NCBI RefSeq assembly: GCF_013371465.1
Contig: NZ_JABWDU010000011.1
Location: 1-64,000 of the forward strand
Reading direction: 5' to 3'
Length of the DNA: 64,000 nt
From: Ensifer oleiphilus
GTDB taxonomy: Bacteria > Pseudomonadota > Alphaproteobacteria > Rhizobiales > Rhizobiaceae
The notes under the pieces: model-generated
The model's database searches: none
The model's input: the letters and a program-made list of their open reading frames with translations, nothing else
Told to the model about the DNA's origin: nothing
Part shown: positions 52,215 to 60,492 of the stretch, piece by piece
Layout: each line of letters begins with the position of its first letter
Position numbering within the stretch: the first letter of the stretch is position 1
Program-made: the position numbers and the translations under genes

Positions 52215-52439
52215 CCTGGCAGATGCAAATCGCGCAATGACGCGTCACGTCGGCCGATCAACCGCTACCAATCCAACGGAATGCAGCGCTAACGTGTTTC
52301 CCATCAAAGTTGAGCGGCGCTACCCGCAAGCTCGCGGGCATCAGGCACAGACCGATCCCCCGCCATCCCTGAGGACCCTGCCGGAACGCGCCTATTTTTC
52401 CGGCCGGAACAGTCCCGCCGTAGTGGAACACATCTGCGC

Positions 52440-54200
52440 TTAACCGCTTGGTACTGCGACTGGACGGGGCCAGACATCACTTGATTGTGACACCAACCTC
52501 ACCCAGGCGTCGTATTGCGACAGGAACACCTGTCCGGTCAGCGCTTCGAGGAAAGTGGATTTCTTCAGCCCATCCATAACTGGTCCTTTCAATTCTGACA
52601 GGTGCAGTGTGACACCCATCTCGCCGAGCCGATGATTGATAGCCTCAAGGCTTTCAAGCGCGCTGAGGTCAATCTCGTTGATCGCCGAGCACATCAGAAT
52701 CACATCGTGAATCGAGCCTTCGGCCGCGAGGCGATCATAGACGTAGTCCTCCAGAAACCGCGCATTTGCGAAATAGAGGCTCTCGTCAATGCGGATCGTC
52801 AGTAGGCCGGGATCGGTCAAAACCTTGTGGCGGTGGATGTTGCGGAAATGCTGTGTTCCGGGAACCAGGCCGACTTCGGCGATATGCGGGCGCGACGTTC
52901 GATAGAGGTGCAGCCCAATGGAGAGAATTACCCCCGCAGAAACGCCTGTCTCAACCCCCATTCCGAGCGTGAAGAGCATGGTTGCCGCAACAGCGATGAA
53001 GTCGGGCTTGGAGTAAGACCAGCTCCGCTTCAGGATTGAGAAGTCGACAAGACTCAGGACGGCCACGATGATGGTCGCCGACAGGGTGGCAATGGGCAGA
53101 AAGTAAATCAGCGGCGTCAAAGCCAGGGCTGCGATACCGAGCCCGATGGCAGTGAATGCCCCTGCGGCGGGCGTTTCAGCGCCTGCATCGAAATTCACCA
53201 CCGACCGCGCAAACCCGCCGGTCACAGGGTAACCCCCGGTGAAAGCCGCACCGATGTTGGCCGCGCCCAGACCGATGAGCTCTTGATCCGGATCAATTCG
53301 CTGGCGTTTCTTGGCGGCCAGGGTCTGTGCGACCGAAATCGATTCCACAAATCCGATGATCGAGATAAGGAACGCAGGCAGAACAAGCAGGCCGATCAGA
53401 TCGGGTGAGAACGAAGGCAGCGTCAGCGGCGGCAACCCTTGAGGAACCGCGCCGACGATGCTGACGCCCTGCGCGTCCAACCGAAATCCCCAAACTGCCA
53501 ACGTGGTCAAAACAACGGCGAAGACCGGCCCTGCCTTTGCGACCATGTCCGCCGGACGAGGACCCAGGCCGAGACGACGCAACAACGGCTTGAACCCCTT
53601 ACGCACCCAGAACAGAAAGGCGGTTGCAAGCAGGCCAATGGCCAGCGTGACCAAGTTTGTCTCGCCGAGGTTTTCGACAATTGATCCGAGCAGTTCAGGA
53701 AGCGTGTCACCGCTTGCGCTGATGCCGAGAACATGCTTGATCTGGCTGGCTGCGATCAGGATGCCGCTTGCCGTGATGAACCCCGCGATCACAGGATGCG
53801 ACAGGAAGTTCGCGAGAAAGCCGAGCTTGAACAGTCCCAGCGTCAGCAGCATCACGCCGGATAGTCCCGCCAGAGTCAGGGCCGCGATGGCATATCCCAT
53901 GCTGCCCTGATCGGCGATCGTGCTGATGGCAGCGGCGGTCATGAGCGACACCACGGCCACCGGCCCAACCGCCAACGCCCGACTGGTGCCGAAGATCGCA
54001 TAAAGGATGATCGGCGCAATCGATGCGTAAAGCCCCGCCTCGGGTGGCAGACCCGCAAGCATGGCGTAGGCCAGAGATTGCGGGATCAGCATGATCGTAA
54101 CAATGACCGCCGCGAGAAGATCGCCAGAAAACGCCTGACGATCGTAGGTCCGACCCCAACGAAGAATCGGCATGTAGGCGGAAAGCGTTTTGAACGTCAT
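52440..54200 (-). CDS. SulP-family anion permease with STAS domain
   Basis: 586 residues: a SulP membrane domain (~1-420, starting LSAYMPILRWGRTYDRQAFS with the 'GDLLAAVIVTIMLIPQSLAYAML' signature and the 'SISVAQTLAA' helix) and a C-terminal STAS domain (~455-575, 'SLYFANARFLEDYV', 'VILMCSAINEIDLSALESLE'). It would transport sulfate, bicarbonate or a related anion. It is last in the minus-strand sulfur operon, 69 bases after the SQR fusion, so export or import of sulfate or sulfite from sulfide oxidation is the natural reading. Confidence 0.9.
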   Translation of the reverse strand: MTFKTLSAYMPILRWGRTYDRQAFSGDLLAAVIVTIMLIPQSLAYAMLAGLPPEAGLYASIAPIILYAIFGTSRALAVGPVAVVSLMTAAAISTIADQGSMGYAIAALTLAGLSGVMLLTLGLFKLGFLANFLSHPVIAGFITASGILIAASQIKHVLGISASGDTLPELLGSIVENLGETNLVTLAIGLLATAFLFWVRKGFKPLLRRLGLGPRPADMVAKAGPVFAVVLTTLAVWGFRLDAQGVSIVGAVPQGLPPLTLPSFSPDLIGLLVLPAFLISIIGFVESISVAQTLAAKKRQRIDPDQELIGLGAANIGAAFTGGYPVTGGFARSVVNFDAGAETPAAGAFTAIGLGIAALALTPLIYFLPIATLSATIIVAVLSLVDFSILKRSWSYSKPDFIAVAATMLFTLGMGVETGVSAGVILSIGLHLYRTSRPHIAEVGLVPGTQHFRNIHRHKVLTDPGLLTIRIDESLYFANARFLEDYVYDRLAAEGSIHDVILMCSAINEIDLSALESLEAINHRLGEMGVTLHLSELKGPVMDGLKKSTFLEALTGQVFLSQYDAWVRLVSQSSDVWPRPVAVPSG

Positions 54201-54269
54201 GCTGTTGGACCCTGCGGTGGTTGACCGGCCGCGAGAAGAACCGCTGGTCTTAATTGATGAACATACGGA

Positions 54270-55943
54270 TCAGGCTGCGGTGATCTTCTCAGGTTTTGCC
54301 AACCACTCATGGCCGCGCAACATCCCTCGCCAGTAGATCGGCGGCAGTATCATCTCTTTCAGGAGCCATGCGGCGCGGCTGGGCTTTGTACCGTCGATCA
54401 GGAACCTGGGGAAGCTGGGAAGCAGTTTGCCGCCATAGCCGAATTCGGCCAGCACGACCTTTCCCTTCTCCACCGTCAGCGGGCACGAGCCGTAGCCGTT
54501 GTATTGCGCCGCCGCCGATTTGCCGCCGATATCGGCAATGATGTTCTCGGCCACCACCGGAGCCTGCATGCGCGCCGCCGCCGCCGTCTTGGCATTGGGG
54601 GCGTTCATGACATCGCCAAGCGACCAGATGTTGTCAAATGTCTTGTGGCGCAAGGTTGCCTGATCCACATCAACCCAGCCTGCAGAGTCGGCGAGCGGAG
54701 AAACACGGATGAAATCGGGCGCGGTCTGGGATGGGCAGACGTGCATCATGTCAAACTCGACCTCGATCCGTTCCCTTGGCGTATCGGGCTTGGCCACGTC
54801 GAACCATGCTTTTTTCGCCGGACCGTCCACCGCGACAAGGTTGTGAAAAAAGTTCAGCGATGCGTCATATTTCTGCACGTACTCCATCAATGCGGGAACA
54901 TATTCCTTGATCCCGAACAACACGCCGCCCGCGTTCATGAACTGTATGTCAATGTTCTTCAGGGCGCCGGAGCGGTGCCAGGCATCGCCCGACAGATAAA
55001 GTGCTTTTTGCGGTGCGCCTGCGCATTTGATCGGCATGGGCGGCTGGGTGAACAGAGCGCGGCCGGATTTCAGGCCCTGCACCAGTTCCCATGTGTAGGG
55101 GGCAAGGTCGTAGCGATAGTTCGAGGTCACGCCGTTGCGCCCCAGCGTCTGGACAAGTCCCTCGACCCTGTTCCAGTCGAGCTTGAGGCCGGGAACCACA
55201 ATCAGCCGCCTGTAGCCCACGACCCGACACCCATCAAGGATGACGCTGTTCGTCTTGGGTTCAAAAGCCGCCACGGCCGCCTTGATCCAGTGCACGCCCT
55301 TCGGGATCACCGAACCCATAGTACGCACGGTCTTTTCAGGCTTAAAGACGCCCGCGCCAACCATCGTCCATCCCGGCTGGTAGTAATGCACATCGGCCGG
55401 ATCAATGATGGCGATCTGCAACACCGGCCTGCGAGACATGAGACTTGCCGCGACAGCGATGCCGGCAGCGCCGGCGCCAACGATCACGATGTCGTAGCTG
55501 GCATCGGCCTTGTCCGTCGGGGTCTTGCCGCCATTTGCGATGCGACGCACAACGCCGCCCATGTCATAGCCTGCAGCCTTGGTCGCGCCGAGGATTTCGG
55601 GGAGGGGGCGCGAACCCGCCTCGGCGAGCGACCAGAGCGTGGCCGACCGCGTGCCGGTGCGGCAGTAGGCGAGAACCGGCCCCGGAAGGGTGCGCAACGC
55701 CGTTGCGAAAGCTTGGGTATCGGTATCGGCGACCATGCCTCCGGCAACGGGGATATAGCGCGTCTCAATCCCCACGTTCGTCGCAGCGGCTTCGATTTCG
55801 GCATAGCTCGGCTGGTCTGGGCCTTCGCCATCGGGCCGATTGCAGATTATGGCGCGAAACCCGAGGTCATGGGCCTTCGCCACGTCTTCCGGAGTGATCT
55901 GCGGACTGACCGATAGTTTCGCCGAGATTTCTTTGGGTTCCAT
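54270..55943 (-). CDS. DUF442 phosphatase-like domain fused to sulfide:quinone oxidoreductase
   Basis: 557 residues from ATG 55943. Residues ~1-115 are a TIGR01244/DUF442 domain (PEDVAKAHDLGFRAIICNRP, with the active loop CRTGTRS at 94-100). Residues ~148-557 are a flavoprotein like sulfide:quinone oxidoreductases (YDIVIVGAGAAGIAVAASLM, 'YQPGWTMVGAGV', 'CAGAPQKALYLSGDAW', 'IWSLGDVMNAPNAKTAAAAR'). It would oxidise sulfide to persulfide at the membrane, passing electrons to quinone. The same fusion and neighbours occur in BigR-controlled operons of rhizobia and Xylella. Confidence 0.9.
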   Translation of the reverse strand: MEPKEISAKLSVSPQITPEDVAKAHDLGFRAIICNRPDGEGPDQPSYAEIEAAATNVGIETRYIPVAGGMVADTDTQAFATALRTLPGPVLAYCRTGTRSATLWSLAEAGSRPLPEILGATKAAGYDMGGVVRRIANGGKTPTDKADASYDIVIVGAGAAGIAVAASLMSRRPVLQIAIIDPADVHYYQPGWTMVGAGVFKPEKTVRTMGSVIPKGVHWIKAAVAAFEPKTNSVILDGCRVVGYRRLIVVPGLKLDWNRVEGLVQTLGRNGVTSNYRYDLAPYTWELVQGLKSGRALFTQPPMPIKCAGAPQKALYLSGDAWHRSGALKNIDIQFMNAGGVLFGIKEYVPALMEYVQKYDASLNFFHNLVAVDGPAKKAWFDVAKPDTPRERIEVEFDMMHVCPSQTAPDFIRVSPLADSAGWVDVDQATLRHKTFDNIWSLGDVMNAPNAKTAAAARMQAPVVAENIIADIGGKSAAAQYNGYGSCPLTVEKGKVVLAEFGYGGKLLPSFPRFLIDGTKPSRAAWLLKEMILPPIYWRGMLRGHEWLAKPEKITAA

Positions 55944-55966
55944 TGGGACCTCCCTGTTCGCGACGT

Positions 55967-56851
55967 TTAAAGGCCGTTGACCGGCACTTTCAGCATCGGC
56001 CGGCCATCCTTGTCCGTCGGCATCTCGCCTGCGCGCATGTTCACCTGCAACGACGGTATGATTAGTCTCGGCATCGATAGGGTGGCATCGCGTTCGGTGC
56101 GGAACCTGACAAATTCGTCTTTGGTCTTTCCGGCCCCGACGTGGATATTGTGGGCTTTTTCCGCACCAACGGTGGTCTCCCACTGAATGTCCCGGCCATT
56201 GGGGCCGTAGTCGTGGCACATGAAAAGGCGCATCTCGTCCGGCAAGGAGAGCACCTTCTGGATGCTGTCATAGAGCGTCGCGGCATCCCCGCCGGGGAAA
56301 TCGGCACGGGCCGAGCCGCCATCAGGCATGAAAAGGGTGTCGCCGACAAAAGCCGCATTGCCCATTACATGCACCATGCACGCGGGAGTGTGTCCGGGGG
56401 TATAAATCGCCACAGCGGTCATGCCGCCAATCCGATAGGTGTCACCGTCCTTAAGCAGCGCGTCGAACTGACTGCCGTCCCGTTGAAACTCGGTGCCTTC
56501 GTTGAAGATCTTGCCAAAGACATCCTGCACCACCAGGATCTTGTCGCCGATGGCGATCTTGCCGCCCAGCTTGCCCTGGATGTAAGGGGCCGCAGACAGG
56601 TGATCCGCGTGGACATGGGTCTCGATGATCCATTCCAGCATCAGTTCATGCTTGAGGATATGGGCGATCATCCGGTCTGCGTGGTCATAGGAGATCCGCC
56701 CGGCGGCGTAGTCGATGTCCATCACGCTGTCGATCACGGCACAGGAGGACGAATTGGGATCCTTGACCACGTAGCTTATCGTATTGGTGCTGGGGTCGAA
56801 AAAGGCTTCGACTTCAGGCTTTACGGACATGTCGATCGGATAATTTGTCAC
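55967..56851 (-). CDS. blh: Blh-type metallo-beta-lactamase-fold persulfide dioxygenase
   Basis: 294 residues. The metal motif HVHADH (79-84, THVHADHLSAAPYIQGKLGG), a later HTPA..V-H/GDTLF block and 'MCHDYGPNGRDIQWET' match the Blh/ETHE1 group, in which one iron oxidises glutathione persulfide to sulfite. It follows the YeeE genes by 23 bases and precedes the SQR fusion by 23 bases, so it should process the persulfide that SQR makes. The symbol follows the Blh (beta-lactamase-like hydrolase) homologues of the BigR operon. Confidence 0.88.
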   Translation of the reverse strand: MTNYPIDMSVKPEVEAFFDPSTNTISYVVKDPNSSSCAVIDSVMDIDYAAGRISYDHADRMIAHILKHELMLEWIIETHVHADHLSAAPYIQGKLGGKIAIGDKILVVQDVFGKIFNEGTEFQRDGSQFDALLKDGDTYRIGGMTAVAIYTPGHTPACMVHVMGNAAFVGDTLFMPDGGSARADFPGGDAATLYDSIQKVLSLPDEMRLFMCHDYGPNGRDIQWETTVGAEKAHNIHVGAGKTKDEFVRFRTERDATLSMPRLIIPSLQVNMRAGEMPTDKDGRPMLKVPVNGL

Positions 56852-56874
56852 GGAAATCTCCTGTTCATGAGGTG

Positions 56875-57324
56875 TTATTGGGCACCGGGTGCAGCACGCG
56901 AGGCACGAGCATTGTCAAGTGCCATCAGCCCCCTGGCGGCGAAGATCCCCAACAGGAGTGCTGCGACGAATGCGAACACTTCAATACGACCCGTGCCAAG
57001 GGCGGGGAGCGCCCCGCCAGGGCAGAAGCCGGCAATGCCCCAGCCAATGCCGAAGAGTGCCGATCCGCCAAGAAGTCGGGCATCGAGGCGCGTGGCGGTG
57101 GGCAACTGGAACCGCTCCTCAAGGAGCGGGGCCGGCTTGCGCAGCACGAGCCGGTAGCCGATGAACGTCACTATCAACGCACCGCCCATGACAAAAATCA
57201 GGCTGGGATCCCAGGTGCCTGTGAGATCGAAGAAGTTCAGAACCTTGGCCGGGTTGGCCATGCCGGATATTGAGATTCCGACGCCGAAGATCAGACCAAT
57301 GAGATAGCTGGCAACAAGACGCAT
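56875..57324 (-). CDS. YeeE/YedE-family membrane protein, second half (DUF6691)
   Basis: 149 residues, about four helices, with the family signatures 'GLIFGVGISISGMANPAKVL' and 'GWGIAGFCPGGALPALG' containing a conserved Cys. YeeE/YedE (TsuA-like) proteins carry thiosulfate or other sulfur compounds through cysteine relay. Here the protein is split into two genes; this is the C-terminal-type half. It is adjacent to its partner, with 3 bases between coding regions. Confidence 0.88.
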   Translation of the reverse strand: MRLVASYLIGLIFGVGISISGMANPAKVLNFFDLTGTWDPSLIFVMGGALIVTFIGYRLVLRKPAPLLEERFQLPTATRLDARLLGGSALFGIGWGIAGFCPGGALPALGTGRIEVFAFVAALLLGIFAARGLMALDNARASRAAPGAQ

Positions 57325-57327
57325 TGA

Positions 57328-57768
57328 TCAGACCCCCAGCACATGTCGGACGACAAAGACGGTCAGCCCGGTTGAAATCATGAATGTCGCAGTTGCGGCA
57401 ATGGACCGGCGCGACAAGCGGGCCATCCCACAGATCCCATGCCCCGAGGTGCATCCGGACGCGAAGGTGACGCCAACGCCGACGATGAATCCGCCCAGAA
57501 GGAGCATGGGCAGTGACACCGGAACATCCACGTCCGGCATCTGGCCCGTCAGCGCCAGGATAACAACCGGGCCGCTGACCATTCCCAGAAGTATGGCCAG
57601 TCGCCAGGTCCGGTCAGAAGGCGCGGAAGGCAAGAGAACACCCGAAAGTATCCCCGTTGCTCCCATTATGCGTCCAAGGGTCAGCATCAAAAGGACAGTG
57701 GCGAGACCGATAAGGGCCCCTCCCCCCATGGACTGCCACGGCGTGAATGCGGTTTCCATGACGGTCAT
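57328..57768 (-). CDS. YeeE/YedE-family membrane protein, first half
   Basis: 146 residues, about four helices: 'GGALIGLATVLLMLTLGRIM', 'GATGILSGVLLPS' and the Cys-bearing 'GVGVTFASGCTSGHGICGMA' that marks the first half of YeeE. With the following gene it forms a split transporter for a sulfur compound in the sulfide/persulfide operon. Its start overlaps the stop of the DUF2892 gene by four bases. Confidence 0.9.
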   Translation of the reverse strand: MTVMETAFTPWQSMGGGALIGLATVLLMLTLGRIMGATGILSGVLLPSAPSDRTWRLAILLGMVSGPVVILALTGQMPDVDVPVSLPMLLLGGFIVGVGVTFASGCTSGHGICGMARLSRRSIAATATFMISTGLTVFVVRHVLGV

Positions 57769-57977
57769 ACCTTGCAGGTCTGGATGCCGAGGATGGAATA
57801 CATGGGACAGGTCCGCATCAGCCCGGTAGCCGTCAGAACAAGCCCTAAGGCTATCGCGCCATACTTTACCGCGACGGCATCAAAGATAGTCATGCTGCTG
57901 AACAAGGCAGCGGCGATCAGGGCAACGCCCACGACCAGACGCACGACCCGGTCCACAGTTCCCACATTGATTGTCAT
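57765..57977 (-). CDS. DUF2892 small membrane protein
   Basis: 70 residues from the ATG at 57977 with AGGAG upstream; a start at 58004 would add nine residues. Two hydrophobic helices (VGTVDRVVRLVVGVALIAAA..., IALGLVLTATGLMRTCPMYS) match DUF2892, and the 'TCPMYSILGIQTCKV' end holds the family's two Cys. Members are often fused to or adjacent to rhodaneses and YeeE proteins. It is first gene of the sulfur operon. Confidence 0.85.
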   Translation of the reverse strand: MTINVGTVDRVVRLVVGVALIAAALFSSMTIFDAVAVKYGAIALGLVLTATGLMRTCPMYSILGIQTCKV

Positions 57978-58282
57978 TGCCGTACTCCTCGTTTCAGTGC
58001 TCAATGTTCCAGGCCACCGGACCTCGGCGCATGGTGACAGTCTCTCATGATGCTAAAATGCTCGGACGGGTATGACATGCTGCGCTCCATTCGACACCAA
58101 CTTGGATCAGCGTGGATGCGTCTTTCGTCTCGGCGCGGGCCAGCCCGATTGGGGTGTCTGGGCCAGACTGGTCTTACCGAACAGTAGAATGTTCCTGTGT
58201 TCCTGACAGGCGCCAAGGATTTTGCAGGTGCGCGGGTCGCGCGAAGCACCTTTGCAAATTGACCGATTGAATCGCCGGGACA

Positions 58283-58296
58283 CTGATCTCGATCAG
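58283..58296. promoter_or_regulatory. CTGATSTCGATCAG palindrome, site 3
   Basis: CTGATCTCGATCAG between the divergent sulfur operon (start 57977) and the peroxiredoxin (start 58369), 72 bases upstream of the latter. It is identical to site 2. It could control either or both sides. Confidence 0.55.
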
Positions 58297-58368
58297 CATC
58301 TGCGAGCGCGATGCTTGTAACCTGTAGCCGTCGCCCAGTCGGGTGTGGCCCTGACAAGAGAACACCTC

Positions 58369-58994
58369 GTGAGCATTCATATTGGGGACGTCGCGCCCCA
58401 TTTCACCGCCGACACCACGACTGGACAGATCAGTTTTCACGAGTGGATCGGAAACGACTGGGTGTTCTTTTTTAGCCATCCTGGTGACTTCACTCCGGTT
58501 TGCACCACTGAAATCGGTCGCACCGCGCAACTCACTGAAGAGTTCGCCAAGCGTCACGTCAAACCGCTTGGTTTATCCACGGACCGAGTCGAAGACCATC
58601 TGACCTGGATCAAGGACATCAACGACACGCAGAGCACGGAGGTGAACTTTCCGATCGTCGCCGATCCAGAAAGAACCGTTGCACGACTTTACGATATGAT
58701 CCATGCGAACCAAAGCGAGACGGCCGCCGTCCGGTCAGTTTTCATCATCGACCCAAGCAAAAAAATCGCCTGACCATGACCTATCCGATGAGCGTCGGAC
58801 GCAACTTCGACGAGATCCTGCGCTTGATTGACGCTTTGCAAACCGGCGATGCGAGCCGGATTGCCACACCGGCCAACTGGTTGCCGGGTGGCACCGTCAT
58901 CATCCCGACCTCGATTAACAACGCCGAAGCCAAGACGCTGTTTCCGCAAGGTTGGACGGAAGTGCGCTCTTATTTACGAACCACAACACTTTGA
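58369..58994 (+). pseudogene. 1-Cys peroxiredoxin (Prx6/AhpC-TSA type), split at an A7 tract
   Basis: GTG 58369 opens a normal Prx6 protein: MSIHIGDVAPHFTADTTTGQ, then FFFSHPGDFTPVCTTEIGRT with peroxidatic Cys45 and 'GLSTDRVEDHLTWIKDI'. Translation stops at TGA 58771 just after FIIDPSKKIA. One base back, the frame continues without loss (RLTMTYPMSVGRNFDEILRL) to 'FPQGWTEVRSYLRTTTL'. The joint lies on seven consecutive A (58759-58765). A -1 ribosomal slip or transcriptional slippage there would restore the full ~208 residues, so this is either a pseudogene, an assembly indel, or a slippage-dependent gene. Confidence 0.82.
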
Positions 58995-59070
58995 GCAGCT
59001 AACGCAAGGCCACCCTGCGCCGGTTGCTCATCTGACAGCGGCAACCCAATCTTGATCCGAGGTTTCACTC

Positions 59071-60489
59071 ATGTTCGGCGACATCTCCGCAATCGACCTG
59101 GCCAGATTCCAGTTCGCCTTCACCATCTCGGCTCACATCATTTTTCCGGCCTTCTCTATCGGCCTGGCGAGTTTTCTTGCGGTGCTGAACGGCCTTTGGC
59201 TGTGGCGCAGGGACGAGGTCTATCTCCGGCTCTTCGATTATTGGAAAACGATCTTCGCGGTCGTCTTTGGCATGGGAGTGGTATCGGGCATCGTGATGTC
59301 CTACCAGTTCGGAACCAATTGGTCGGTGTTTTCCGATAAGACCGGTCCCGTTCTCGGGCCGCTGATGGGCTATGAGGTCCTATCGGCGTTCTTCCTCGAA
59401 GCCGGTTTCCTCGGCATCATGCTTTTCGGGCGAGAACGGGTCGGCGAAAAACTGCATATGGTAGCCACGGCCATCGTTGCCATCGGCACGCTGTTCTCCG
59501 CCTTCTGGATCCTCAGCGTCAACAGCTGGATGCAGACTCCGCAGGGTTACTCGATCAACGACGTCGGCCAGTTCATTCCCGAGGACTGGTGGGCGATCAT
59601 CTTCAATCCATCCTTTCCCTATCGCCTGGTGCATATGGTTTTGGCGGCCTATCTGACGACCGCCTTCGTGGTTGGCGCGGTCGGTGCATGGCACCTGCTG
59701 CGCAGCTCCGAAAGCCGGGGTGCGGCGATTATGTTCTCGATGGCTATGTGGATGGCGTTGATCGTCACGCCGGTCCAGATCATCGCCGGTGACATGCATG
59801 GCGTTAACACACTGGAATACCAGCCGGCCAAGATCGCTGCGATGGAAGGCCACTACGAGAGTTTCCCCGAGGGCCGGGCGCCGTTGATCCTTTTTGGCCT
59901 CCCCGACGATGCAGCAGGCGTGACGCGCTACACGTTGGAGATACCGCTGCTCGGATCTCTCATCCTGACGCATAGCCTCGATACGCCGATCAAGGGCCTG
60001 GATGCCTTTCCTGCAGACGAACGCCCCAAATCCGCGATGATTTTCTGGACTTTTCGCATCATGGTTGCCATCGGCTTTGCCATGTTGGGGATCGGCCTAT
60101 GGTCTGCTTGGGGGCGGTGGAAAGGGCAGTTGTTTGACATGCCGTGGCTGCACCGTGCTGCCGTACTGATGGGACCGTTTGGGTTTCAAGCCGTCCTTTG
60201 CGGTTGGATAACCACCGAGGTGGGGCGACAGCCTTTTACAGTCTACGGACTGTTGCGTACGGGAGAGAGCGCAGCGCCGTTGCAGGCCGAAGCTGTCGGC
60301 ATCTCGCTCATGGCCTTTATTGTGGTCTACTTCCTGGTGTTCGGTTCAGGGACATTCTACGTCCTGCGCCTGATGAGCAAACGCCCGCGAGACCGCATCG
60401 ATATCGATGAGATCGGCCCCACGCGCACAGCCGGTATCACACCCATCGCCGCCAATCCGACCGCCCCGCATCCTACGCAAGGAGAATAG
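59071..60489 (+). CDS. cydA: cytochrome bd ubiquinol oxidase subunit I (CIO type)
   Basis: 472 residues with about nine helices. The haem ligands are expected in 'FQFAFTISAHIIFPAFSIGL' (His for b595), 'GTLFSAFWILSVNSWMQTPQ', and the Met in 'MALIVTPVQIIAGDMHG'. The Q-loop between helices 6 and 7 is short, as in the cyanide-insensitive (CioA) subgroup common in rhizobia. It oxidises quinol and reduces O2 with high affinity. It forms an operon with cydB (3 bases apart) and a DUF2474 subunit; the quinone link fits the nearby SQR. Confidence 0.93.
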   Translation: MFGDISAIDLARFQFAFTISAHIIFPAFSIGLASFLAVLNGLWLWRRDEVYLRLFDYWKTIFAVVFGMGVVSGIVMSYQFGTNWSVFSDKTGPVLGPLMGYEVLSAFFLEAGFLGIMLFGRERVGEKLHMVATAIVAIGTLFSAFWILSVNSWMQTPQGYSINDVGQFIPEDWWAIIFNPSFPYRLVHMVLAAYLTTAFVVGAVGAWHLLRSSESRGAAIMFSMAMWMALIVTPVQIIAGDMHGVNTLEYQPAKIAAMEGHYESFPEGRAPLILFGLPDDAAGVTRYTLEIPLLGSLILTHSLDTPIKGLDAFPADERPKSAMIFWTFRIMVAIGFAMLGIGLWSAWGRWKGQLFDMPWLHRAAVLMGPFGFQAVLCGWITTEVGRQPFTVYGLLRTGESAAPLQAEAVGISLMAFIVVYFLVFGSGTFYVLRLMSKRPRDRIDIDEIGPTRTAGITPIAANPTAPHPTQGE

Positions 60490-60492
60490 TCC

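Noticed and set aside
53283-53296. TTGATCCGGATCAA, a perfect FNR-type palindrome
   Set aside because: It lies inside the SulP coding region and is explained by codons for Ile-Asp-Pro-Asp-Gln. No promoter or start is near.
54201-54269. Possible FNR-like TTGATG...GATCAG upstream of SulP
   Set aside because: Half-sites are separated by nine bases rather than four, and the gap is internal to an operon.
54309-55916. A 535-codon plus-strand open frame
   Set aside because: It is antisense to the DUF442-SQR fusion, which has clear motifs in its own frame.
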